A DNA stretch of 21,349 nucleotides, from the NCBI GenBank assembly GCA_016296775.1, contig JAEDIE010000024.1, positions 1 through 21,349 of the forward strand. The letters run 5' to 3'. The first letter of the stretch is position 1. The number at the start of each line of letters is the position of its first letter. Under the pieces are notes generated by a model. That model ran no database searches, was not told the DNA's origin, and worked only from the letters and a program-made list of their open reading frames with translations. A program made the position numbers and the translations under genes. The DNA comes from Bacilli bacterium. GTDB lineage: Bacteria; Bacillota_I; Bacilli_A; RFN20; CAG-826. This document shows positions 8,177 to 15,568 of the stretch, piece after piece.

Positions 8177-9751
8177 ATGAAAAGATTAAAAAGTTTATTA
8201 ATAGTCGGATTATTATCAATGATTATTGGCGTTTCTGCTTCTTGTAATTCACCTAAAGTTGTAGATAACGTTGATTTAAAAGAAATCATCACTTTATTTA
8301 ATGAAGCTACAAGTTACGATTTAACAAGCACAGTACCAGTTCAAACAACTAATTATCCAAACGGATTTAGTACTCAGATTTCTTCAAGACAAGAAGCAAT
8401 TGAATACAATTTTACTGATCTTACAACTAATACTATTGTTACTTCATATGGATATGCAAATCATGAAGAAGGTGTCATGGAATATACCTATGATGAATAT
8501 GGTGATATTCAACCAGGATATTTAATTGATAAAAATGCTGATGGTGTAGTAAAAACAATTCAAACAAGTGATAAAGTTGATCTTGGAATTAAACAAATTG
8601 ATATTCCTAATTATGTTAGAGATAGTGAATTAGTTTATAAAGTTGATTTAGCTTTAGGCGTAGATAAAGTTTTAGTCCAAACAATTATTACTTCTGCAAT
8701 TCCTGGAATGACTCTCCAAATTTTAAAAGACTATGGAACTTTTAAAGAAGAAGGAGTTTATTTACAAACAGATGGAACAGGAAAATCACTTGAATTAGTA
8801 TTCGAGTATGAAGCAGATGAAACAGCTGCTGCAAATGGAGAGAAAGTTAAATTCACAATTGATAACTTAAACGTTACAACTGAATTACCAATTACAAGTT
8901 ATTTAGCTGAAGGTGGAACTTATAAACCAATTTCTGCTCAAGCACATAAATTATCTGATCTTGCATTTGCTGATTATGTTGTTAGATTAGATTCTGTTGA
9001 TTATAACGGTGATGGTGTAAAAGATGGTGGAATGGAAATCGTTTACAATTGCTACTATGGTTATGTTGGTGTCACTTATGATGATACAACTACTATTTTC
9101 GATGAATATGATAAAAATGGAAAACCTACTGGTGAAGCTTATGCAATGTCAAATGAAATGTATATTCCAGTTTATGGATTTGATGATATTGATAACAACT
9201 TCTATCTTGTTACAGTTGCTAACGATGGAACAGTTGATTTAAGTGCTACTGACCATTCAACATTTACAGAAGATAAGAAAGTATTTGAACAAGCTACTGC
9301 AAATCAATATTTCACAAGTTATGAAACAATGATTTACTTTATGGCAACCGGCTTATTCACACCATTCCCATACTTAATGTTCTTCCCTGGATTTAATGAT
9401 CCTGAAAATCTTAGTATTCTTGGTGATTATGTTGAAATTGATCCAGATGAAGGTGCATATGGTTTTATTTCATTTGATAAAGAATCAGTTGAATTAATTG
9501 ATGAACTTATGGGATATACTGAGGATGGTTATACATCAGAATTTGGTGAACTTATGGGCTTTAGCTATATCTTTAATGGTGATATTGCCACCATGAATGA
9601 TGAAGATATTGAAATGCGTTTAGGACTTGTTGTCCCAGAAGGATTAATAACATTTACCTACACAATAACAGGATTTAATACAAGTAGAGCAAGCTTTAAA
9701 GGAGTTAATGATTTACTTATTGGATTATATCCTGATTTAGTTGAAGAATAG
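8177..9751 (+). CDS. Surface lipoprotein with EF-hand/dockerin-like calcium loop (524 aa)
   Basis: The signal peptide ends in SASC (lipidated Cys23), and the ATG follows an excellent AAAGGAGG (8162-8169). The mature protein is acidic. Residues 275-283 read DYNGDGVKD, a canonical D-x-N-x-D-G-x-x-D calcium-binding loop of the type found in dockerins and thrombospondin-type-3 repeats; a second, weaker Asp/Asn-rich stretch lies near residues 116-128. Residues about 390-420 are hydrophobic and Phe/Pro-rich. There is only one clear loop, so it is not a full dockerin (normally two). No enzyme motif is visible. The gene is divergent from the BIG2 operon and ends at a strong terminator. Function unknown. 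Confidence 0.8.
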   Translation: MKRLKSLLIVGLLSMIIGVSASCNSPKVVDNVDLKEIITLFNEATSYDLTSTVPVQTTNYPNGFSTQISSRQEAIEYNFTDLTTNTIVTSYGYANHEEGVMEYTYDEYGDIQPGYLIDKNADGVVKTIQTSDKVDLGIKQIDIPNYVRDSELVYKVDLALGVDKVLVQTIITSAIPGMTLQILKDYGTFKEEGVYLQTDGTGKSLELVFEYEADETAAANGEKVKFTIDNLNVTTELPITSYLAEGGTYKPISAQAHKLSDLAFADYVVRLDSVDYNGDGVKDGGMEIVYNCYYGYVGVTYDDTTTIFDEYDKNGKPTGEAYAMSNEMYIPVYGFDDIDNNFYLVTVANDGTVDLSATDHSTFTEDKKVFEQATANQYFTSYETMIYFMATGLFTPFPYLMFFPGFNDPENLSILGDYVEIDPDEGAYGFISFDKESVELIDELMGYTEDGYTSEFGELMGFSYIFNGDIATMNDEDIEMRLGLVVPEGLITFTYTITGFNTSRASFKGVNDLLIGLYPDLVEE

Positions 9752-9758
9752 TAATTTT

Positions 9759-9788
9759 AAAAAGAAGGCTAATAAGGCCTTCTTTTTT
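9759..9788 (+). terminator. Terminator of the 524-residue lipoprotein gene
   Basis: AAAAAGAAGGC (9759-9769) and GCCTTCTTTTT (9777-9787) form an 11-bp stem ending in a T-run, 8 nt after the stop codon. Confidence 0.85.
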
Positions 9789-9824
9789 AAAAAACATGTG
9801 TATTTCCCACCTCTTTTTTAAATT
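9783..9824 (+). repeat. Dispersed intergenic element, copy B
   Basis: Same order as copies A and C: T/A-run, ACATGTGT in place of CATATG-T, TTTCC, CACCTC, TTTTTTAAA. It follows the terminator of the lipoprotein gene directly and ends just before the start of the small membrane protein gene. Confidence 0.55.
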
Positions 9825-9828
9825 ATTT

Positions 9829-10110
9829 ATGAAGAAAAAACCTATCTTTTATTACATATTTGGAGCTATAACTCTAAGCATTGGAATTATTGTTGTTTGT
9901 ATGTTTGCTTTCTTACCATCAATGATGAAAGAGCAATTTGATACAAATCAATATTTAGGTTGGATTTGTTTAGTTTTAGTTGTAGTTGGGCTTCTTATTT
10001 CTTTTTTAGGAATATTTCTTCTTAAGAAAGGTAATTTTGTAAGATTAAATAAACATCTTGATGGTGATAAAAAAGAAGAAGAAAATGATAAAAACAATAT
10101 GAAATCTTAA
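9829..10110 (+). CDS. Small two-helix membrane protein (93 aa)
   Basis: Two hydrophobic segments, about residues 5-30 and 43-68, flank a short polar loop; the C-terminal 25 residues are highly charged (Lys, Glu, Asp) and should be cytoplasmic. I chose the ATG at 9829, which gives a basic MKKK N-terminus before the first helix. An in-frame ATG at 9796 would add 11 residues but lies inside the dispersed element. Neither start has a Shine-Dalgarno sequence, so translation may be weak or leaderless. No family recognised. Confidence 0.6.
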   Translation: MKKKPIFYYIFGAITLSIGIIVVCMFAFLPSMMKEQFDTNQYLGWICLVLVVVGLLISFLGIFLLKKGNFVRLNKHLDGDKKEEENDKNNMKS

Positions 10111-10155
10111 CTATTTTATAGAAATTAACCAATTAAAATGTTAGAATCATATTAC

Positions 10156-10242
10156 GCAGGCATGGCGTAATCGGTAGCCGCGATAGACTCAAAATCTATT
10201 GACAGTGATGTCGTATCGGTTCGAGTCCGATTGCCTGCACCA
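10156..10242 (+). tRNA. tRNA-Leu (anticodon CAA)
   Basis: Acceptor arm GCAGGCA (10156-10162) pairs with TGCCTGC (10232-10238), and CCA is encoded (10240-10242). The anticodon stem ATAGA/TCTAT encloses CTCAAAA with anticodon CAA at 10190-10192, reading UUG. The T-arm is ATCGG-TTCGAGT-CCGAT. The long variable arm marks a class II tRNA, as expected for Leu. Confidence 0.95.
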
Positions 10243-10255
10243 TCTTTAATAAGTT

Positions 10256-10290
10256 AGGTGATACGTATAATCGTATTGCCTTTTTTTCTT
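10256..10290 (+). terminator. Terminator of tRNA-Leu
   Basis: AGGTGATACG (10256-10265) and CGTATTGCCT (10272-10281) form a 10-bp stem with two G-U pairs, followed by a run of T, 14 nt after the tRNA 3' end. Confidence 0.8.
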
Positions 10291-10710
10291 GCTTTTATAG
10301 CAGTTTTTACTCATTTAAATATGTTAACGATTTGAGATCGGTATAGAATTCGAATCAATGAATTAGAATTCAATCAATTGGAAGAAGAACTTGTTTTGAA
10401 ATATAAGCTAATAATGTTCCTTCAAAAAACAAGAAGCACAATTATAGTTACTAATTAACTCTATCATCAAAGAAAGATATGAATATGGATACACATTTAA
10501 TAGAAGCATTAGAAAAAAGACTTATGCAAGATGCTCAAATAATATCATTAGCATAAGATAATAGATTCATCAGTTGGATCATTCTGTAGATGCCTTCGTA
10601 TGAACCAAACGATGAGATTATTATCCCGTTTGAATCGTGATACAAGACGAAACAAGGCTTTTTCATCAATTACTAATAAATTGGTAATTTTCGAGAATAT
10701 TCTTTTGAAT
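10291..10710. other. Gene debris downstream of tRNA-Leu, no intact gene
   Basis: Short coding-like stretches in several + strand frames are broken by stops. Examples are a frame rich in Glu, Leu and Lys ending at about 10456, and a 25-codon frame from the ATG at 10479. A frame from the ATG at 10600 runs to 10827 but has no ribosome binding site and no recognisable family, so I do not call it a gene. The stretch lies between a tRNA gene and a phage-like patch, which fits decayed mobile-element DNA. Confidence 0.35.
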
Positions 10711-10800
10711 AGGGGAGGGGGAGGTCAAGTCTCTACACTTATTTATAGGGATACCGAGCCTGGGGTTTCGTGCGTAAAAATTGGAGTTCAAACGTGTGAA
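10711..10800 (+). mobile_element. Possible relic of a phage HNH/terminase junction
   Basis: This patch is much richer in G and C than its surroundings. It has a poly-G run, GTCAAGTCTCTACA, a GGGATACCGAGCCTGGGG block and GTGCGTAAAAATT followed by TTCAAACG. This order resembles, from memory, the conserved DNA between the HNH endonuclease and small terminase genes of many Firmicutes phages. No intact phage gene is present. The nearby tRNA-Leu could have been an integration target. Confidence 0.35.
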
Positions 10801-10827
10801 AAATGGTACAAATGTTTTAACAATTAA

Positions 10828-10920
10828 GTACATACTTTTATAAATAATTTAAAAAGTATAAAAATAGATGAAATTGTTGATTTATCTAATAAAATATATT
10901 TAATAGAACATAATTAAAAT
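10828..10920 (+). pseudogene. Unidentified C-terminal gene fragment
   Basis: After the TAA at 10825-10827 one + strand frame stays open for about 29 codons, to the TAA ending near 10918. Its residues (a KIDEIVDLSNK stretch) look like real coding composition, but it has no start codon or ribosome binding site. It is probably the tail of a lost gene. No terminator for the convergent regulator gene is seen here. Confidence 0.25.
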
Positions 10921-10927
10921 AATTTAT

Positions 10928-11923
10928 TTACTCAGAATCACTTGATTTATATTTAGCCATAAAAAGAATATCTTGGTTGAAATCACCAAATTTTTTACCA
11001 AAAATATTAATTCCACCTATATTTTTAGCATCTTTTTTAACTTCAATTTTAAAACTGGTTCTATTCCCTTTATCTAAATTTAATGATTTTAAATTAATTT
11101 TCTTAGTAATTAATTTTTCATTTAAATATACTCCATTATTATTGATATATATGTTAACTAATACACCATATTTTGTTGATTCAGTGTACCACCATTCAGG
11201 AGTAAATGTACCATATCTATCACCATAATCACCTAAAGAAGTATAAGTACAAACTTCAATTCCGTTTATTGAAAAAGTAATATCACTAGGAAAATTAGGG
11301 TTATATCCTCTAGCTTCACTACAAAGTTCTAAAGAAAATGAAATAGAAGATAAATCCCCGTTACTAGTGTAATCATTAGGGATAGCATATTCAAAATAAC
11401 ATGAATTTGATGACCAAATGATTTTTGCACTATGTCTAGATGGAATAAAAATATTATTAGGAGATCCTCCCATAATTTGGTTTGTTTCATTAGCCATACC
11501 ACAATCTTTGTCTACTTTAGCATCTATATAATCGCCAATAGGAATACTAATAACAAAAGGAGGAATTTGTGTTTTAATTTTAGGAATGTCTCTTGTTTGA
11601 AGAAGAATAAATGCTCCATCATTATAAGAGTAATAATTAGTACCTTTATTTCCATTATTTTCTACTTTAATTAAGTTAGCTTCTTCTAATATTTGAAGAT
11701 GAAAAGCAGCACTAGAAGGTTGAATATTTAATTCTTTTGCTATATCAATCATCTTTTTTTGTTGTCTATTTAATAAAGATAAAATTTGTAATCTAATTGG
11801 AGAACTTAATGCTCTTCCAATATTACAAATTTTATCAACGTCTTCATCTTTTTCGATATTAAAGTAGTTAATTAAATATTCTTGTTTTGAAATTGCTTGT
11901 ATAATTTCTTCTTTTTTATTCAT
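10928..11923 (-). CDS. ArsR-type transcriptional regulator with large C-terminal domain (331 aa)
   Basis: Residues about 30-100 form a winged helix-turn-helix of the ArsR type: SSPIRLQILSLL, then the recognition helix around residues 68-85 (PSSAAFHLQILEEANLI) and a Lys/Gly/Tyr-rich wing. Residues about 110-331 form a beta-rich domain with a DCGMAN motif, a WSSNSCYFEY strand, ELCSEARGYNPNFPSDI and a TPEWW motif. I recognise this pattern from ArsR-like regulators found beside glycosidase genes in Clostridia and Bacilli. The C-terminal part is probably the ligand-sensing or oligomerising module (inference). No metal-binding Cys pair of classic ArsR is seen. I chose the ATG at 11923, because the upstream in-frame TTG at 11971 lacks a ribosome binding site and would place coding sequence across an operator. 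It is divergent from, and probably controls, the GH36 operon. Confidence 0.8.
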   Translation of the reverse strand: MNKKEEIIQAISKQEYLINYFNIEKDEDVDKICNIGRALSSPIRLQILSLLNRQQKKMIDIAKELNIQPSSAAFHLQILEEANLIKVENNGNKGTNYYSYNDGAFILLQTRDIPKIKTQIPPFVISIPIGDYIDAKVDKDCGMANETNQIMGGSPNNIFIPSRHSAKIIWSSNSCYFEYAIPNDYTSNGDLSSISFSLELCSEARGYNPNFPSDITFSINGIEVCTYTSLGDYGDRYGTFTPEWWYTESTKYGVLVNIYINNNGVYLNEKLITKKINLKSLNLDKGNRTSFKIEVKKDAKNIGGINIFGKKFGDFNQDILFMAKYKSSDSE

Positions 11924-11930
11924 ATAATTA

Positions 11931-11936
11931 ATATTA
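11931..11936 (-). promoter_or_regulatory. Candidate -10 box of the regulator gene; likely leaderless
   Basis: Minus-strand TAATAT ends 7 nt before the ATG at 11923, and no Shine-Dalgarno sequence is present, so the transcript probably starts at the initiation codon. The box overlaps operator site 1, which suggests autoregulation. Confidence 0.4.
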
Positions 11937-11951
11937 CAGTAATTATGTAAT
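11933..11951. promoter_or_regulatory. Operator site 1 (ATTACA-N7-TGTAAT)
   Basis: A palindrome with perfect 6-bp arms and a 7-bp spacer lies next to the regulator start codon. The same architecture recurs at 11976-11992, exactly 42 bp away. The most likely binder is the ArsR-type regulator encoded alongside. Confidence 0.6.
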
Positions 11952-11975
11952 GAAATAAAGAAATATTCCAAGATA

Positions 11976-11992
11976 TTACACTTTTTTTGTAA
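11976..11992. promoter_or_regulatory. Operator site 2 (TTACA-N7-TGTAA)
   Basis: The second palindrome has the same arms and spacer and the same left flank (ATATTACA) as site 1. It covers the -35 region expected for the -10 box at 12005-12010 of the glycan operon, so binding should affect that promoter directly. Confidence 0.6.
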
Positions 11993-12004
11993 AATATAAA
12001 TATT

Positions 12005-12010
12005 TATAAT
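12005..12010 (+). promoter_or_regulatory. -10 box of the three-gene glycan operon
   Basis: TATAAT, with a predicted start near 12017 and a leader of about 17 nt carrying GAAAGGA. The -35 position falls in the T-run inside operator site 2 and is a poor match, consistent with a regulated promoter. Confidence 0.5.
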
Positions 12011-12033
12011 ATTTAATGAAAGGAATAAATATC

Positions 12034-15000
12034 ATGAAGAAAAATCGTATTTGTTTTTTAAGTTTTTCGTTTTTTATGTCTTTGGCAGCTTTATCAGCTT
12101 GTCAAAATCCAAATCCAGTCGTAGAAGAAACTAAATATAATGTAAGTTTTAACCTTAACGGTGGTACTGGAACTGCACCAGTTATCGAAGCCCAAAAAGA
12201 GGGCGCAGTATTTACAATTCCATCAACAGATGCAACAAAAGAAAATTATACATTCTCAGGATGGAATGAAGGTGAAGAATTTTATACAGTTGGCTCATCA
12301 TTTACAATGCCAGCTAGAGATGTTAATTTTGTTGCTAAGTGGGATAAACATATCTCTAAACCAGCATTCTCGAAAGAATCGTATGTATATGACCGTGTTG
12401 CTGGTGGAAATTTAGAACTTCCAATTAATTTAGATGGGGCAAACTTCTATTATCTTGATATTGATAGTAAGCAAGTACCTTTCTCAAAAACTAAGTATGA
12501 TGAATCAAAAGGATGTATCGTTGTAGATGGCGAATACATGTTAAATTTAACTTTAGGTGATCATTATGTAAAAGCTATTACTGATGGAGATGAAGAACCA
12601 GCAAAGTGTGTTCTTACAATTACAAACTCTATTCAAACTACATTTGACACAACAACTAAGACCTTCAAGAAAGGTTATATGGATAAGGTTGAATTTGATG
12701 CAGACTTTAGTCAAACAACCATTAGTCAAGTTACAACAAATGATATAGTAGTAGATTCATCTTATTATGGATATGATAATGGCAAATTCTATATTAAAGC
12801 CGAATGGTTGAGTAAGTTCTATGGATCTAACACATTTAGTGTCTTATTATCTAATAATGATAAATATAACTTTACAATTGATAGTAGTATCGTTTTCTAT
12901 ACAGACTACGATGTAACTACAATTCATGATTCAAGTCAAAGTACAGTTGGTCATAACCCATTATATCAATACAGCACTTCTGAAAGTGTCCAAATTGTTG
13001 ATGGAGTAGATAAAATGGATGGAAGAGTATTAAAATACGTTCCAAACTACGAAGATGTACCACTTGATTGTAACGGTATTTACACACTTAAGAGCGATGT
13101 TTGCTCGTATTTATGGTATGATGCTGGATTAACTAAAACTAAGAATTATGCTGTAAGTTTTGATTATATGACAGTTAATACCACTGTTGGTGAATTTAAA
13201 TTTAGAGCTGAAAACAATTCTTGGAGCGATGATTTATTATTAGGTACTGAAAACGATAATAAAGTGCATCATTATACAAGATTTATTGAAGGAAAAGATG
13301 TTGGTAATGGGTTCTTTGTTAGAGCCTTCTTTAAAGGTGGTTCTGGACATGTATATTTCGATAACTTTACAGTTACTGAAATTGATTCAGTTCCTAGTAT
13401 TTCTACAATTTCTGATTATAAATATACTGGAGCTATTACAACAACATTTGATAATGCTAACCTCTTATATGATATTAAATTAGATGGAAAAAAATATGAT
13501 GGTATTACAACTAGTGGAAATACTATTACAATCGATGAACCTACAGCTTTAGCTCTTGAAACTGGTGAACATACACTTAGTCTTTTTACAGAACTTGGTG
13601 AAGTTTCAACATCTTTTAGATCTATTAAAGATTTAACTTGTGAATTTGTTACTACTGAAGCTACATATTCTTCAGAAACAGGTTCTGGAGTTAGATATTA
13701 TGGTAATTTTGGTAGTGAATTAAAGATTGCTTCTGTTAAACAAGCCGAAAAAACACATGATGCTGGATATGGTGGATGGGATTTTGTTGTTAATAACACA
13801 ACAAAAGATTATAAAGATCAAGTCACATTACAAGCGGGAAATAACAATGAAGGATATATTGAATTTTCAAAAGAATTATGTGAATCAGTCTTTGGAACTA
13901 CACAATTTATTATTGAATACACAAATGGTGCTAGATCAACCTTAACATTGAAGAACAACTATGAAATGTATTCAGATTACGATAATACATCATTATTAGG
14001 TTATTATAATGGTAGTTATAGTAGTGGATCTCCATTAAATAGTGGTATGTGGGGTTCTACTCAAGTTAATGTTTCTGAATATGAAACTGGAAACAATGGT
14101 TTATCAATTACTTCTACAGAAGGCAGTGCTGATCAATGTGCCTTTACTACTAAATATCATGATCATGTTTGGGATTGGTATAAGATTAACGGTGAAAGCT
14201 CAAAATTATATCGTACAAAATTTAAATATAGAATTACTAACTTAGCTCAAGATAGTGTATATTTTTATGTTATGACACCTGGTTCAGATAAAGAAGCTAT
14301 TGCTAATGATTTCTATGGAAATTACGATCAAACTGATTATGTTGCTGGAGATAACTATTATAAAGTAAGATACAACTTAATTTGTGATGGTCAATTCCAT
14401 GAATTTGATAGTGGTTTATATACATTTGATAGTTCATTAAGAATGAGTAAGATTCAATTACCAAGCTTTGCAGCGAGCGATAATGCTGAAGTTTTAATTG
14501 ATAATTATTGTGTTGAATCAATTGATAATACTTCTCCAATTAGTACAACTCAATTCTATGTTGATGATCCAAAAGATATTCAATTTACATCAAATAAGGA
14601 AATTGAAAGAGTCTTATTTAATGGTTCAGTAGTTGATTTTACTAAAGATGGAAATAAATATACCTTAGCTAGTAGTTTATTTACTTCATTAGCATATGGT
14701 GATTACACAATCACTCTTGATTATGGAACCCATATGGTTAAACATACTCTTACAGTTACTGATCTTCATGTTGCTGTTTTAACAGAAACATCAAAGCATG
14801 TTACATATCAAGGTGGAAGTGTCAAATTAGCTGGTAAATTTGATACAACATTATCAGTTACTTCCTTTAAACGTCAAGGAACTCATGACTGGGATAATAC
14901 AACTGGAAGATTAAACGGAACTTCAAGTGATGGAACAATGGATGCAAGTTATGTCACAATTGAAGCTGATGGCATTAGATTAAGTGAAGAAGTTGTTAAT

Positions 15001-15567
15001 CAATGTTATGGTGAAATGAGTTATACAATTGAATTTTCAAACAAAAAGAAAGTTCAATTTACCTTAACAAGTAACCAAATTTATTATAGTGACTTCAATG
15101 AAACATTAGTTTTTGTTGAATTTGCTGCTGGTCTGAATGGTCCAGGGTGTCAAGATTACACCATGGCAACTTATGAAACAATTGAATCTAGAAGAGTATT
15201 AAGATACACTCCAAGTAACGCTGTTTTAGGACATGCTTTAGGTGCTGATAATAGAATTTTAACCTTCTCAGTTGAAGGTAAGAATGGCTGGTGGTGGCAA
15301 TGGAACTTAGGCACATTAACAAGCGATAGTAAGTTATATATTGACTTAAGTTATGCTATTAGCGGTGATTGTGATTCATATGTTTTCGAATACTGGGATA
15401 ATAGTGAACAAAAACATAGTGTCAGTTTAAGTAAGTCTAATTCTTCTATGTCTTTAGAACTTGATGCTAATGATGTTGCTGCATTTGGTATTGGTTGTTC
15501 AGCTTATGGAACTGCAAGTGCTGGTTCCTATATGGATATTTATAGCTTTGCATTTGGAATAAAATAA
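12034..15567 (+). CDS. Triple-repeat carbohydrate-binding-like surface lipoprotein (1177 aa)
   Basis: I chose the ATG at 12034, because GAAAGGA (12018-12024) lies 9 nt upstream; an ATG at 12016 would overlap that site. The signal peptide ends in LSAC (lipidated Cys23). Residues about 35-105 are one Listeria/Bacteroides-type repeat, with NLNGGTGT near the start and a YTFSGW motif. The rest is three tandem units of about 360 residues. Each unit has a small Ig-like domain, a strand-rich domain ending at a YSDYD/YTDYD/YSDFN landmark (near 290, 647 and 1018) and a jelly-roll-like domain with many aromatic residues. The last unit is Trp-rich. It is probably a glycan-capture protein for the downstream GH36 enzyme. 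No catalytic motif is seen. Confidence 0.8.
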   Translation: MKKNRICFLSFSFFMSLAALSACQNPNPVVEETKYNVSFNLNGGTGTAPVIEAQKEGAVFTIPSTDATKENYTFSGWNEGEEFYTVGSSFTMPARDVNFVAKWDKHISKPAFSKESYVYDRVAGGNLELPINLDGANFYYLDIDSKQVPFSKTKYDESKGCIVVDGEYMLNLTLGDHYVKAITDGDEEPAKCVLTITNSIQTTFDTTTKTFKKGYMDKVEFDADFSQTTISQVTTNDIVVDSSYYGYDNGKFYIKAEWLSKFYGSNTFSVLLSNNDKYNFTIDSSIVFYTDYDVTTIHDSSQSTVGHNPLYQYSTSESVQIVDGVDKMDGRVLKYVPNYEDVPLDCNGIYTLKSDVCSYLWYDAGLTKTKNYAVSFDYMTVNTTVGEFKFRAENNSWSDDLLLGTENDNKVHHYTRFIEGKDVGNGFFVRAFFKGGSGHVYFDNFTVTEIDSVPSISTISDYKYTGAITTTFDNANLLYDIKLDGKKYDGITTSGNTITIDEPTALALETGEHTLSLFTELGEVSTSFRSIKDLTCEFVTTEATYSSETGSGVRYYGNFGSELKIASVKQAEKTHDAGYGGWDFVVNNTTKDYKDQVTLQAGNNNEGYIEFSKELCESVFGTTQFIIEYTNGARSTLTLKNNYEMYSDYDNTSLLGYYNGSYSSGSPLNSGMWGSTQVNVSEYETGNNGLSITSTEGSADQCAFTTKYHDHVWDWYKINGESSKLYRTKFKYRITNLAQDSVYFYVMTPGSDKEAIANDFYGNYDQTDYVAGDNYYKVRYNLICDGQFHEFDSGLYTFDSSLRMSKIQLPSFAASDNAEVLIDNYCVESIDNTSPISTTQFYVDDPKDIQFTSNKEIERVLFNGSVVDFTKDGNKYTLASSLFTSLAYGDYTITLDYGTHMVKHTLTVTDLHVAVLTETSKHVTYQGGSVKLAGKFDTTLSVTSFKRQGTHDWDNTTGRLNGTSSDGTMDASYVTIEADGIRLSEEVVNQCYGEMSYTIEFSNKKKVQFTLTSNQIYYSDFNETLVFVEFAAGLNGPGCQDYTMATYETIESRRVLRYTPSNAVLGHALGADNRILTFSVEGKNGWWWQWNLGTLTSDSKLYIDLSYAISGDCDSYVFEYWDNSEQKHSVSLSKSNSSMSLELDANDVAAFGIGCSAYGTASAGSYMDIYSFAFGIK

Positions 15568-15568
15568 T

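Noticed and set aside
9796..9828. Upstream in-frame ATG for the small membrane protein
   Set aside because: It falls inside the dispersed element, adds a non-signal-like segment and has no ribosome binding site. The ATG at 9829 gives a typical MKKK plus helix N-terminus.
10600..10827. A 75-codon open frame downstream of tRNA-Leu
   Set aside because: It lacks a ribosome binding site and a recognisable family, and runs through the GC-rich phage-like patch, so it is more likely debris.
11924..11971. Upstream TTG start for the ArsR-type regulator
   Set aside because: It has no ribosome binding site and would make operator site 1 and the -10 box part of the coding sequence.
12016..12033. Upstream ATG for the triple-repeat lipoprotein
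   Set aside because: It overlaps the GAAAGGA that serves the ATG at 12034, and no ribosome binding site precedes it.
14303..14539. A minus-strand frame of 78 codons inside the triple-repeat lipoprotein
   Set aside because: The product is a low-complexity Gln/His/Tyr-rich shadow of the real reading frame.
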